From: Deltaproteobacteria bacterium
GTDB lineage: Bacteria; Desulfobacterota_C; Deferrisomatia; Deferrisomatales; JACRMM01
NCBI GenBank assembly: GCA_016218905.1
Contig: JACRCS010000491.1
Coordinates: forward strand, 1 to 15,640
Length of the DNA stretch: 15,640 nucleotides
Direction of reading: 5' to 3'
A program made the translations under genes and the position numbers. This document shows positions 1 to 7,011 of the stretch, piece after piece. Below the pieces are notes generated by a model. The model was given only the letters and a program-made list of their open reading frames with translations, searched no databases and was not told the DNA's origin. Positions within the stretch are counted from its first letter, which is position 1. Each line of letters begins with the position of its first letter.

Positions 1-90
1 CCAAAAAAGGTTGATCCTCTCGACCGCCACTACGACAACCTCCAACGTGAAATGCGCCGTACCTTCAAAACGCTTGCGCTGGCCGCATGA
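1..90 (+). CDS. 3' end of an unidentified gene (partial)
   Basis: Frame 1 is open from the left edge to a TGA at 88-90 and gives 29 residues ending in REMRRTFKTLALAA. The 5' part lies outside the window. I do not recognise the family; the visible tail is basic and probably helical. The first 120 bases are about 54% G+C by direct count, clearly lower than the downstream genes, which could indicate a differently derived gene. It would be convergent with the radical SAM gene that ends at 147. With so few residues, it could also be a chance open frame. Confidence 0.35.
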   Translation, partial: PKKVDPLDRHYDNLQREMRRTFKTLALAA

Positions 91-130
91 GTGAGGCCGG
101 CTTCGACAACATGTTGGTTTCAATGAGGCG

Positions 131-150
131 CTAAGCGCCTAAGCGCCTAG
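131..150. repeat. CTAAGCGC octamer tandem repeat at a gene end
   Basis: The octamer CTAAGCGC occurs at 131-138 and 139-146, followed by a partial CTAG at 147-150. The stop codon of the reverse-strand radical SAM gene (147-149) lies in the last unit. Because 8 is not a multiple of 3, the units place stops in all three reverse frames (131, 139, 147) and all three forward frames (132, 140, 148). The bases AGGCGC (126-131) and GCGCCT (135-140) can also pair with a 3-nt loop. There is no U-tract, so this is not a standard intrinsic terminator. Confidence 0.6.
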
Positions 151-1061
151 CCGCGAGGCAAGGGCGCCACGGGAGCGCCGGCGAGCGCCGCCCGGATCGC
201 CCGGACGACCCGGGCCTTGTCGTACCGGGGCGCCAAAAGGCGGGCCCCGGCGGTGTCCCCGACGAGGCGGTGGAGCACCGTCCCCGGTCGGAGGCGCCGG
301 ATGAAGGCGACGGCCCTCTCGACGTACTCTTCCTCCTCGATCGCCCGCACCAAGCCCTGCCGCCACTCCTCTCCCAGGCGCGTCCCCTCCACGAAGGCGA
401 GTTGGTGGAGCTTTACGCCTTCGACCTCGAGCTCCGCCAAGAGCTCCGCCGTCGCGGCTTCATCCTGGGGCATCTCTCCGGGAAGGCCGAGGATCACGTG
501 GGCACAGACGCGCAGGCCGCGGCTCCGGGCCCCGGCACAGGCGTCCCGGAAGTCTGCGACCGTGTGGCCTCTCCCGAGGCGCCGGAGAGTCTCGTCCTTC
601 GCGGACTGCAGGCCCAGCTCGAGCCAGATCTCCCCGAAGCGTCCCACGTACGACGCGAGGAGGTCGAGCACGGAATCGGGGACGCAGTCCGGTCGGGTTC
701 CGACGCAGAGCGCGACCACCTCCGGGAAGGCGGCCGCGTTCTCCCACGCCTCCCGAAGCGCTTCGGGCGGTGCGTAGGTGTTGGCGCCGGGCTGGAAGTA
801 GGCCGCGAACTTGGAGGCGAGCCCGCGCGTGGTGAGCTTGACGATGGCCTCCGAGAGCTGCTCGCTTACGCTCCGGGCGTCGCCGAAGGCCGGAGAGAAG
901 GAGGCGGGATCGCAGAAGGCGCACCCCTGGCGGCCTTTGGTGCCGTCCCGGTTGGGACACGAGAAGCCCGCGTCGAGGCTCACGCGCTGCACGCGCTCCC
1001 CGAAGCGGCGCTTCCAATGGTCGCCGACGTTCGGGTAGGGAGTCGTCGGGGTCGGAATCAG
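147..1061 (-). CDS. Radical SAM protein, YhcC/TIGR01212 type
   Basis: This is a radical S-adenosylmethionine enzyme of the family that includes E. coli YhcC; the substrate is not established. Counting from the proposed start, the 4Fe-4S cysteines are C35, C47 and C50, in CPNRDG followed by GCAFC. Further family hallmarks are LELGLQS, the nearby RGH, the glycine-rich ILGLPGE and VKLHQLAFVEGT. The C-terminal LVGD and the 304-residue length also fit (YhcC is about 309 residues). No ATG, GTG or TTG is available near the expected N-terminus. The best start is CTG at 1061-1059, which overlaps the TGA of ndh and sits five bases after a GGAG in GAGGAGAGGCG. The open frame continues upstream across ndh, but that part reads as shadow. 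It is probably cotranscribed with ndh. Confidence 0.88.
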   Translation of the reverse strand: MIPTPTTPYPNVGDHWKRRFGERVQRVSLDAGFSCPNRDGTKGRQGCAFCDPASFSPAFGDARSVSEQLSEAIVKLTTRGLASKFAAYFQPGANTYAPPEALREAWENAAAFPEVVALCVGTRPDCVPDSVLDLLASYVGRFGEIWLELGLQSAKDETLRRLGRGHTVADFRDACAGARSRGLRVCAHVILGLPGEMPQDEAATAELLAELEVEGVKLHQLAFVEGTRLGEEWRQGLVRAIEEEEYVERAVAFIRRLRPGTVLHRLVGDTAGARLLAPRYDKARVVRAIRAALAGAPVAPLPRG

Positions 1062-2377
1062 CGCCTCTCCTCGATGCGGGTCACCGGTCGGTCGGGTGCG
1101 CAGAGGCCGCGGGCCATCCAGGCGCCGTGGGACGGGAAGACGAACCGGACCGCCCGCTCGTAGAGCACGTAGTCCCAGGCCCAGTTGATCAGGACGAGCA
1201 GGCGGTTGCGGAACCCGATCAGGTTGAAGAGGTGGATGATGAGCCAGATGAGCCAGGCGAGCAACCCGGTAAAGACCATCCCTCCGATCACGGCGCCGGC
1301 GGCGTTTCGGCCGATGGTGATCATCGAACCTTTGTCGTGGTACCGGAAGGGCAGGGGAGTTTCGCCCTCGATCTGGCGAAGGACGTTTCGAGCCGCGGTG
1401 ACGCCCGACTGGATCGCGACCTGGGCCACCATGGGCAGTGGCGCGCCCTGCTCCTCGATCCACGCGAGGTCGCCGATCACGTAGACGTTCTCCAGCCCGG
1501 GCACCTGGAGGGTCGGGGCGACGGGAACCCTGCCTCCGCGGTTGACCGGGAGACCCGAAGCCTGGGCGATCCGTTCGCCCCGAACGCCCGCCGTCCAGAC
1601 GGTGGTGTGGCAGGGGACCGATGAACCGTCGGCCAACGAGACGCCGTCCTCGCGCACCTCGGCGACCCTCGCGTTGAGGAAGACCTCGATTCCCATCCGC
1701 CGGAGCCGGTCGCGGGTGTAGAGGTAGACCTTCTCGGGCATGCCGGGGTGGAGCTGGTCCGTGGCCTCCAGGAGGGCGATCCGCACTTTTCGGAAGTCGA
1801 TCCCGGGGTAGTCCTTCCGCAGGGGCCCGTGGACGAGCTCACTCAGGGCGCCGGCGTACTCGACGCCCGTGGGGCCGCCGCCGACGATCGTGAACGTCAG
1901 GAGCCTTCGCAGGCGCTCTTCGTCGGTCTCCTGCAGCGCCTTCTCGAAACAGCAGATGATGTGATTGCGGAGCGCGACCCCCTGCTCCAGGCTCTTCAAG
2001 AAGAAGGCGTGCTCGTCGACCCCCGGCACCCCGAAGGAGAAGGGCATGCTGCCGGCCGCGACGATCAGGTAGTCGTAGGAGATCGGACGGCCCTCCGTCT
2101 CCAGCACCTGCCGCCCGGCGTCGATCCGAAGCACCTCCGAGAGGGTGAAGCCGGCGTTGGGATACTTCCACAGGGCGCTGCGGATGGGATACGCGATGTC
2201 TTCGGCCTCCAGTTCGGCCGCCGCTACCTGGTAGAGCAGCGCGAGAAACGTGTGATAGTTGTTGCGGTCGACGACCAACACCTCGACGGGTGCCTTCGAG
2301 AGGGTCCTCGCCGCCCAGAGGCCCCCAAAACCGCCTCCGACGATGACGACCCGCGGCCGCCGTGAAGCGTCCCTCAT
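1058..2377 (-). CDS. ndh: Type II NADH:quinone oxidoreductase (NDH-2)
   Basis: This is a single-subunit, non-proton-pumping NADH dehydrogenase that passes electrons from NADH through FAD to membrane quinone on the cytoplasmic face of the inner membrane. The 439-residue protein has the FAD-binding dinucleotide fold GGGFGG at 14-19, the NADH-binding GGGPTGVEYAG at 166-176, VWTAG near 260 and VIGD at 300-303. It also carries the quinone-site motif AQVAIQ at 319-324. A C-terminal hydrophobic/amphipathic segment at about 363-400 is expected to anchor it to the membrane. The frame runs 31 codons further upstream, but the ATG at 2377 is preceded by GAAGGAGACGCG, a near-ideal RBS, and matches the usual N-terminus. 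A promoter-like sequence lies at 2424-2452. The gene abuts the radical SAM gene downstream. Confidence 0.94.
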   Translation of the reverse strand: MRDASRRPRVVIVGGGFGGLWAARTLSKAPVEVLVVDRNNYHTFLALLYQVAAAELEAEDIAYPIRSALWKYPNAGFTLSEVLRIDAGRQVLETEGRPISYDYLIVAAGSMPFSFGVPGVDEHAFFLKSLEQGVALRNHIICCFEKALQETDEERLRRLLTFTIVGGGPTGVEYAGALSELVHGPLRKDYPGIDFRKVRIALLEATDQLHPGMPEKVYLYTRDRLRRMGIEVFLNARVAEVREDGVSLADGSSVPCHTTVWTAGVRGERIAQASGLPVNRGGRVPVAPTLQVPGLENVYVIGDLAWIEEQGAPLPMVAQVAIQSGVTAARNVLRQIEGETPLPFRYHDKGSMITIGRNAAGAVIGGMVFTGLLAWLIWLIIHLFNLIGFRNRLLVLINWAWDYVLYERAVRFVFPSHGAWMARGLCAPDRPVTRIEERR

Positions 2378-2423
2378 CGCGTCTCCTTCGCTCAAGGCCG
2401 TTCCGCTGTCCCGCCGGGCGGTC

Positions 2424-2452
2424 GATATAGCACCCCGCCCGCCTCTCCACAA
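2424..2452 (-). promoter_or_regulatory. Candidate sigma-70-type promoter for ndh
   Basis: On the reverse strand, TTGTGG (2452-2447) is followed after 17 bases by TATATC (2429-2424), which is preceded by an extended -10 TGC. Transcription would start roughly 40 bases before the ndh ATG. The spacing is ideal and the AT-rich -10 stands out against GC-rich surroundings, but the -35 matches the consensus at only three positions. If real, it lets ndh and the radical SAM gene be expressed independently of the acetyltransferase gene upstream. Confidence 0.4.
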
Positions 2453-2489
2453 CGCGCCGGGAGACGGCATAACGGCTCTTTCCTGACTC

Positions 2490-2517
2490 CTAATCGCTAA
2501 CTGCTAAAGACTAACCG
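2490..2517. repeat. CTAA heptamer repeat, four units
   Basis: Four consecutive 7-base units begin with CTAA: CTAATCG (2490), CTAACTG (2497), CTAAAGA (2504) and CTAACCG (2511). The stop codon of the acetyltransferase gene is the CTA of the last unit, read as TAG on the reverse strand. With a 7-base period, the units supply TAG stops in all three reverse frames just past the gene end. The repeat resembles the CTAAGCGC repeat at 131-150 and is otherwise unexplained. Confidence 0.6.
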
Positions 2518-3275
2518 CTCGCCTCCTTCCACATTCCGCGGACCACCTCGACGAGGCGGGAGGCCTGGGGCGTGAGCGTCATGCTCTCCCAGCTCTGGAG
2601 GTGAGTCTTGCCCTCCCCGTAGAGCTTTCCGTAGAGGATGAGCGTATGGCGGTAGTACCGCCCGTCGGAGCCGCCGTAGAGGCGCTTCCCCACGAGACAT
2701 CCCATCGGAACGTACCCGGCCTGCTCGGCCGCCATCTGCGTGTAGCGGTGCGTGGTGACCACCCAGACGAGGCCGAGCTCCGCTCCGCTCTGCGCGACGA
2801 CGAGGTCGTTGAACTCGCCCGCACGCCGCACGGCACCCCGCCCGCGGTACGGAGGGTCCACGCACGCCCAGACCCACTCGATGGCCGCATCGCCCCGGAT
2901 CAGGTGGAGCGACTCCGCCCCGATCAGCTCGTTCCCGAGGAAGATGCCGTAGAGGCCCCACTCTCCGGTGCGCGTCCGCTCGACCAGGCCCCGCGGGTCC
3001 TGATGCCACTCGATCTCGGGATTGCCCACCATCTCGTCGGCGCCTCTCCGGAAGATCTCCGCGACCCGCTCCGCCCGCGCTTCGATATCGGTGAGCCTCC
3101 GATAGGTGAACGTGCTCCCCCGGACCTCATAGGAGCGCTCGAGCTCGGGCCAGACGATGAGAGCCAGGTCCTCCCGTCGACCCAGGGCGGTATCGCCGAG
3201 CTCGCCGAAGCGGCGCCGGACCCACGTTCGGCGGTGTTCGAGGGAATGCGTCAGCGGCTTGGGCTTTTGTCCCAT
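2511..3275 (-). CDS. GNAT-family N-acetyltransferase
   Basis: This is a 254-residue protein with a GNAT fold in its second half. Strand-like IFLGNELIGAESLHL (111-125) leads into VWACVDPPYRGRGA (135-148), the acetyl-CoA pyrophosphate-binding motif A (R/Q-x-x-G-x-G/A). It is followed by a helix, VWVVTTHRYT, and MAAEQAGYVPMG, which resembles motif B. The first 90 or so residues are charged and do not match a domain I recognise. The acceptor substrate cannot be inferred. The ATG at 3275 is chosen because GGAGAAGAC precedes it directly; the frame extends 51 codons upstream without a comparable RBS. It is divergent from the Bat operon and upstream of ndh, and the gene ends inside the CTAA repeat. 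Confidence 0.8.
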   Translation of the reverse strand: MGQKPKPLTHSLEHRRTWVRRRFGELGDTALGRREDLALIVWPELERSYEVRGSTFTYRRLTDIEARAERVAEIFRRGADEMVGNPEIEWHQDPRGLVERTRTGEWGLYGIFLGNELIGAESLHLIRGDAAIEWVWACVDPPYRGRGAVRRAGEFNDLVVAQSGAELGLVWVVTTHRYTQMAAEQAGYVPMGCLVGKRLYGGSDGRYYRHTLILYGKLYGEGKTHLQSWESMTLTPQASRLVEVVRGMWKEASG

Positions 3276-3514
3276 GTCTTCTCCGGCGACCGAGTTCGAA
3301 AGGACCGCGATTCGAGCGCGCTCGCGGCGGCCGGGCAAAACCCGTCGAAGCCCCGCGCGCGAGCTCCGGCGTGGAGCTTGCTGGAATCCGGATGGCTGCG
3401 GTACTGTACAGTTCCCCGAGTCCGTCAATGGAGGCCTCCGGTGACGAGCGACAGCAGACCGAGGACGAGGAACAGAGCGCGACCTCGCGCCCCAGCCTCT
3501 CTCGAGGCGCTCGG
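3276..3514. promoter_or_regulatory. Divergent intergenic region between acetyltransferase and MoxR genes
   Basis: This 239-bp region must hold the promoters of both the reverse acetyltransferase gene and the forward Bat operon. It contains a perfect 12-bp palindrome CGAGCGCGCTCG (3313-3324). It also contains a perfect 10-bp palindrome ACTGTACAGT (3403-3412), which overlaps a weak forward promoter candidate: TTGCTG at 3378-3383, an 18-base spacer and TACTGT at 3402-3407. The palindromes could be operators but may be chance in GC-rich DNA. The MoxR reading frame stays open back to 3371, so part of this region could be coding if an earlier start is used. Confidence 0.3.
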
Positions 3515-4489
3515 ATGTCCCTGACCGACGAGCTCATCCGGGCGAAGGTCCGGGTGGTCGACGGGATTCGGAGCGAGATCGCCCGGGTCGTGGTCGGTCA
3601 GGAGGTCCTGGTCGAGCGCCTCCTCGTGGGCCTGCTCGCGGGTGGCCACGTGCTCATCGAGGGAGTCCCGGGCCTCGCCAAGACGAGCGCGGTCAAGGCC
3701 CTCGCGAGTACGATCCGCGCCGAGTTCAAACGCGTTCAGTTCACCCCGGATCTTCTGCCTGCAGATCTGACCGGCACGGAGATCTTCCAACCCCGAACCG
3801 GCGACTTCGCCGTGCGCAAGGGACCCATCTTCCACAACCTCGTCCTCGCGGACGAGATTAACCGGGCGCCTTCAAAGGTCCAGTCCGCGCTCCTCGAGGC
3901 GATGCAGGAGCGGCAGGTCACGATCGGCGATCAGACCTACGGCCTGGCAGAACCCTTCCTGGTACTCGCCACCCAGAATCCGATCGAACACGAGGGGACG
4001 TATCCGCTTCCGGAAGCCCAGGCTGATCGCTTCATGCTGAAGCTCCTGGTCGGCTATCCGACCAGGGAAGAGGAGAAGGAAATCGTTCGGAGGTTCGGCA
4101 ACGCCTCCGTTCCGGAGGCGCGCCCCGTCGCGGGAAAAGAGGACCTGGCGGAGATCAGGGGGCTGGTCCAGGCGGTCTATGTGGACGAACTCCTCCTCGA
4201 CTACATCGTGGACGTGGTGACCGCCACCCGCGACCCGGTCCGCTATGGGCTCGGCCTCGCCGCATACATTCGCCTGGGCGCCTCTCCCCGAGCGAGCCTC
4301 TACCTCGCGGCCGCCGCCCGCGTCCATGCCTTCCTGCGCGGGCGGAACTACGTGGTCCCCGGAGACGTCAAGGCTCTCGCTCCCGACGTCCTGCGTCACC
4401 GGATCCTCCTCACGTACGAGGCGGAGGCGGAGGGAGTCACGACGGACGACCTCATCCGAGGGGTCCTGGACGGGGTGGCGGTCCCTTGA
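3515..4489 (+). CDS. moxR: MoxR-family AAA+ ATPase of the Bat operon
   Basis: This is a cytoplasmic AAA+ ATPase thought to act as a chaperone-like partner of VWA-domain proteins encoded beside it. The 324-residue protein has Walker A GVPGLAKT (50-57), Walker B in LVLADEIN (109-116), sensor 1 LATQNP (151-156), the EAQADRF arginine-finger segment (167-173) and the alpha-helical MoxR lid. The start chosen is ATG at 3515 (MSLTDE), with GAGG seven bases upstream, because this gives the usual MoxR length. An in-frame ATG at 3428 would add 29 residues of acidic, low-conservation sequence (MEASGDERQQ and onward) and has no clear RBS. The gene ends at TTGA, overlapping the start of the DUF58 gene by 4 nt. 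Confidence 0.93.
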   Translation: MSLTDELIRAKVRVVDGIRSEIARVVVGQEVLVERLLVGLLAGGHVLIEGVPGLAKTSAVKALASTIRAEFKRVQFTPDLLPADLTGTEIFQPRTGDFAVRKGPIFHNLVLADEINRAPSKVQSALLEAMQERQVTIGDQTYGLAEPFLVLATQNPIEHEGTYPLPEAQADRFMLKLLVGYPTREEEKEIVRRFGNASVPEARPVAGKEDLAEIRGLVQAVYVDELLLDYIVDVVTATRDPVRYGLGLAAYIRLGASPRASLYLAAAARVHAFLRGRNYVVPGDVKALAPDVLRHRILLTYEAEAEGVTTDDLIRGVLDGVAVP

Positions 4490-5403
4490 AGCACGCCGGC
4501 ACGGCGGCGCTCGATCGCTCGCGGCTCTTTCGGCCGGAGCTCGCGGCCCAGGTGCGACGGATCGAAGTCCGAACGCGCAGACGGGTCGGCGCCTGGGCGT
4601 GCGGCCGATATGAATCCGTATTCAAGGGCACCGGGCTCGAGTTCGAGGAGGTCCGGGAGTACACGCCCGGCGACGACGTGGGCGCCATAGACTGGAAGGT
4701 GAGCGCGCGCTCCGGCCGCCCCTACGTGAAGCTCTACCGAGAGGAGCGGGAGATCCCCATCTGGCTGCTGCTGGATCTCAGCGCCTCCTCTCGCTTTGGC
4801 TCCGGGGCGAGCAAGCTGGAGACCATGGCGGAGTTCGCCGCGCTGATCGGGCTCGCGGCGAGTCATCACGGCGACCGCGTCGGCGCCGTCGGCTTCCGCG
4901 ACCGGATCGAGGGCCACGTCCCGCCGGGGAGGAGCCCGGGCCACGTCTGGCGAATCCTGTGGCAGCTCCTCGGGTGCGCCCCGCGGGGGACGGGGACGAG
5001 GCTCACGACCGGGCTGCAGTTCGTCGACGCGGTCTCTCGCCGCAGGGGCATCGTCTTCGTCGTCTCGGATTTCTTGGACGAGGGCTATGAAAGGGCGCTC
5101 GGCCGCCTCGCCCGGCGTCACGACGTCGTCTGCGTGCCGGTCTTCGATCCCGCCGACGGGCATCTGCCGTCCGCCGGCCTTCTCTGCATTACGGACTTCG
5201 AGACGGGGGAGGTGCGCCTCGTGGACGCGCGCGCGCGGGCCGTCCGCGGTCAATACCGGGACGGCCGGGAGTCGGAGCGCCAGCGGGCACTCTCGCTCTT
5301 CCAGCGCGCCGGGGCGGCCACCCTCCCGCTTTCCACCGTTTCCGAGCCCGGGGCCGCCCTCGAGCGCTTCTTTCGGGAGAGGGAGCACAGGGGGTATCGA
5401 TGA
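4486..5403 (+). CDS. DUF58 protein with VWA-like fold
   Basis: DUF58 proteins are the usual partner of MoxR ATPases in aerotolerance (Bat) and related operons; their exact role is unresolved. The 305-residue protein shows the hallmark REYTPGDDVGAIDW (57-70), followed by KVSAR (71-75) and YREER, then a VWA-like core LLLDLSASS (94-102) with a D-x-S-x-S metal-site pattern at 97-101. No transmembrane helix is visible, so it appears to be the short soluble form. It starts with TTG at 4486, overlapping the moxR TGA (TTGA). It ends with ATGA, overlapping the next gene by 4 nt. The alternative GTG/ATG starts further in would cut into the conserved N-terminal region. Confidence 0.92.
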   Translation: MKHAGTAALDRSRLFRPELAAQVRRIEVRTRRRVGAWACGRYESVFKGTGLEFEEVREYTPGDDVGAIDWKVSARSGRPYVKLYREEREIPIWLLLDLSASSRFGSGASKLETMAEFAALIGLAASHHGDRVGAVGFRDRIEGHVPPGRSPGHVWRILWQLLGCAPRGTGTRLTTGLQFVDAVSRRRGIVFVVSDFLDEGYERALGRLARRHDVVCVPVFDPADGHLPSAGLLCITDFETGEVRLVDARARAVRGQYRDGRESERQRALSLFQRAGAATLPLSTVSEPGAALERFFREREHRGYR

Positions 5404-6026
5404 GGTCCGAGGGCGGAGGGGCGGATCGGGGCAGCCGGCCGCCCCGTCTCTTCGCAGTCTTCGCTCTGCTTGCGCTGCTGCTCGGTTTGGCGATGGGCGG
5501 CTCGGGAGCCGAAGCTCCTCCCGCCGGGCATGTCCGGGACCTGAAGCCCCTCGTCTCTCTGCCCTCCACGAGTGGGGTTCCGGTGGGTTCTGCGGCTCTC
5601 TGGCTCGGGGGGGCGGCGGTTGCGGCCGTCGCCTCCTGGCTGGCCGCTCGCCGAAGGCGGAGCGCGCGGAGGACAGCTTCGGGGCCGGCCTCCGCGGCTC
5701 TCTCCGTTCTAAGTACGCTTTCGAGCCGGGCCGACCTCCCGGACCGATCCTTCTATCGGGAACTCTCCTCGGCCCTCTCCGATTACTTGACGCGGCGCTT
5801 CTCCGTCGACCTCAGCACCAGAAGCCTCGACGAGGTGCTGCTTCTGATCGAGGAACTGCCGGTCGCCGCGGAACCGAGGATGCAGCTGAAGGCTCTCCTT
5901 CCCTCGATCGAGTCGGCCAGGTACGGCGGCATCGAGCTTGGGGCCGCCCGACGCGACGCCGATCTGGGTTCGGCCGTGTCGTTCATCCGGTCGATTTGCG
6001 GAGAACCGCCTCGTGCTGCGCGTTGA
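5400..6026 (+). CDS. DUF4381-like membrane protein of the Bat operon
   Basis: This is a 208-residue membrane protein at the place where Bat operons often carry a DUF4381-like gene. It has an N-terminal hydrophobic segment at 17-33 (signal peptide or anchor) and a second transmembrane helix at about 64-83 followed by RRRR. A cytoplasmic helical domain follows at 115-200: FYRELSSALSDYLTRRF, then T/S-rich LSTRSLDEVLLLIEEL. That pattern matches the C-terminal part of DUF4381-type proteins from memory, and the assignment leans partly on context. It starts with the ATG in ATGA at 5400. It overlaps batA by 14 nt at its 3' end. The molecular role is unknown. Confidence 0.75.
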   Translation: MRSEGGGADRGSRPPRLFAVFALLALLLGLAMGGSGAEAPPAGHVRDLKPLVSLPSTSGVPVGSAALWLGGAAVAAVASWLAARRRRSARRTASGPASAALSVLSTLSSRADLPDRSFYRELSSALSDYLTRRFSVDLSTRSLDEVLLLIEELPVAAEPRMQLKALLPSIESARYGGIELGAARRDADLGSAVSFIRSICGEPPRAAR

Positions 6027-7011
6027 GGATCCGCTCTGGCTCTCGGGGTTGCTCCTCCTTCCTGCCCTGGCCTGGCTTCTCGGGACCCGGCGAGCCCGGC
6101 CCGCGCTCCGAATCCCCTCTCTCGGACCGCTCACGGTCACCCGCCCTTCCCTCGTGGCTCGAACCGCCTGGTTGCCGCTGGGCCTGGAACTGGCTGCGCT
6201 CGCTTCGCTGATCGTGGGTCTGAGCCGACCGCAGCTCGGCTTTCAGAGGCCCGTCCGAGAGGTTGAGGCGCTCGGGCTCGTACTGGCGATGGACGTCTCC
6301 GATACCATGGCCGCCCTCGACTTCCGCTCGGGCGAGCGGAGGATCAGCCGCCTGGAAGCCGCGAAGTCCGCGGCCAAGCGTTTCGTCGCCGGGCGAAGAG
6401 AGGACCTTGTGGGGCTGGTGGCCTTCGGGGCGGAGGCGCATACCCGGATGCCGACGACCTCGGACTTGAGCGCGGTCACGTCGGCGATCGACGCCCTCGA
6501 CGTTGGGGCGGCAGGGTTCGAGACCGCCCTGGGAGACGCCGTGGCGCTCGCGGTCAAGCGGCTGAGGGGGACGCCGACGCGCACTCGAGTGGCGATCCTC
6601 CTCTCCGACGGCCGTTCCAACGCGGGGCAGGTTGCACCTGCGCTGGCGGCGCAACTGGCCGCTTCCTTCGGCGTGAAGGTGTACGCGATCGGCATCGGGA
6701 GCCGGGGCCCGGCCCCCTTTGAGGTCGAGGACCCGCTCGGCGGGCGAATGACGGTTCTCAGGAATCTGGACCTCGACGAATCGACTCTCGGCATGATCGC
6801 AGCGCAGACGGGGGGGAGGTATTTTCGGGCCGAGACCGCGGGGGGGCTCGAGGAGATCTACCGGACGATCGATGCTCTGGAGAAGACGAAGGTCCGGCTC
6901 TCCGGTGCGGAAGTCCGGCGAGAGCTCTATCCGGCGTTTGCGGGAGCAGCCGTTCTCCTGCTCCTGCTCTCCGCGCTGGCCGCCGCGACCTTGTATTTGG
7001 AGGTGCCGTGA
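6013..7011 (+). CDS. batA: BatA, membrane-anchored VWA-domain protein
   Basis: BatA is an inner-membrane VWA protein of the Bacteroides aerotolerance type system. The 332-residue protein has an N-terminal helix at about 9-23, a second helix near 53-70, a VWA domain at about 86-290 and a C-terminal helix before the end (AAVLLLLLSALAAATLYL). The domain contains LAMDVSDTM (91-99), LLSDGRSNAGQVAP (196-209), VYAIGIGS, the LDE loop, QTGGRYFRA and the IDALEK linker, all typical of BatA. The metal site is D94-x-S96-x-T98 where D-x-S-x-S is usual. The start chosen is GTG at 6013, with GGAG nine bases upstream; an ATG at 5938 would add 25 residues overlapping the preceding gene. The stop overlaps the next start as GTGA. 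Confidence 0.93.
   Translation: MLRVEDPLWLSGLLLLPALAWLLGTRRARPALRIPSLGPLTVTRPSLVARTAWLPLGLELAALASLIVGLSRPQLGFQRPVREVEALGLVLAMDVSDTMAALDFRSGERRISRLEAAKSAAKRFVAGRREDLVGLVAFGAEAHTRMPTTSDLSAVTSAIDALDVGAAGFETALGDAVALAVKRLRGTPTRTRVAILLSDGRSNAGQVAPALAAQLAASFGVKVYAIGIGSRGPAPFEVEDPLGGRMTVLRNLDLDESTLGMIAAQTGGRYFRAETAGGLEEIYRTIDALEKTKVRLSGAEVRRELYPAFAGAAVLLLLLSALAAATLYLEVP

Noticed and set aside
126..140. Intrinsic terminator between the left-edge fragment and the radical SAM gene
   Set aside because: The stem is 6 bp with a 3-nt loop, but no T-run follows on either strand. The structure is better explained by the octamer repeat.
3403..3412. LexA/SOS box (CTGT...ACAG)
   Set aside because: The E. coli-type box needs an 8-base spacer between CTGT and ACAG, and here the halves abut. 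No SOS gene follows.
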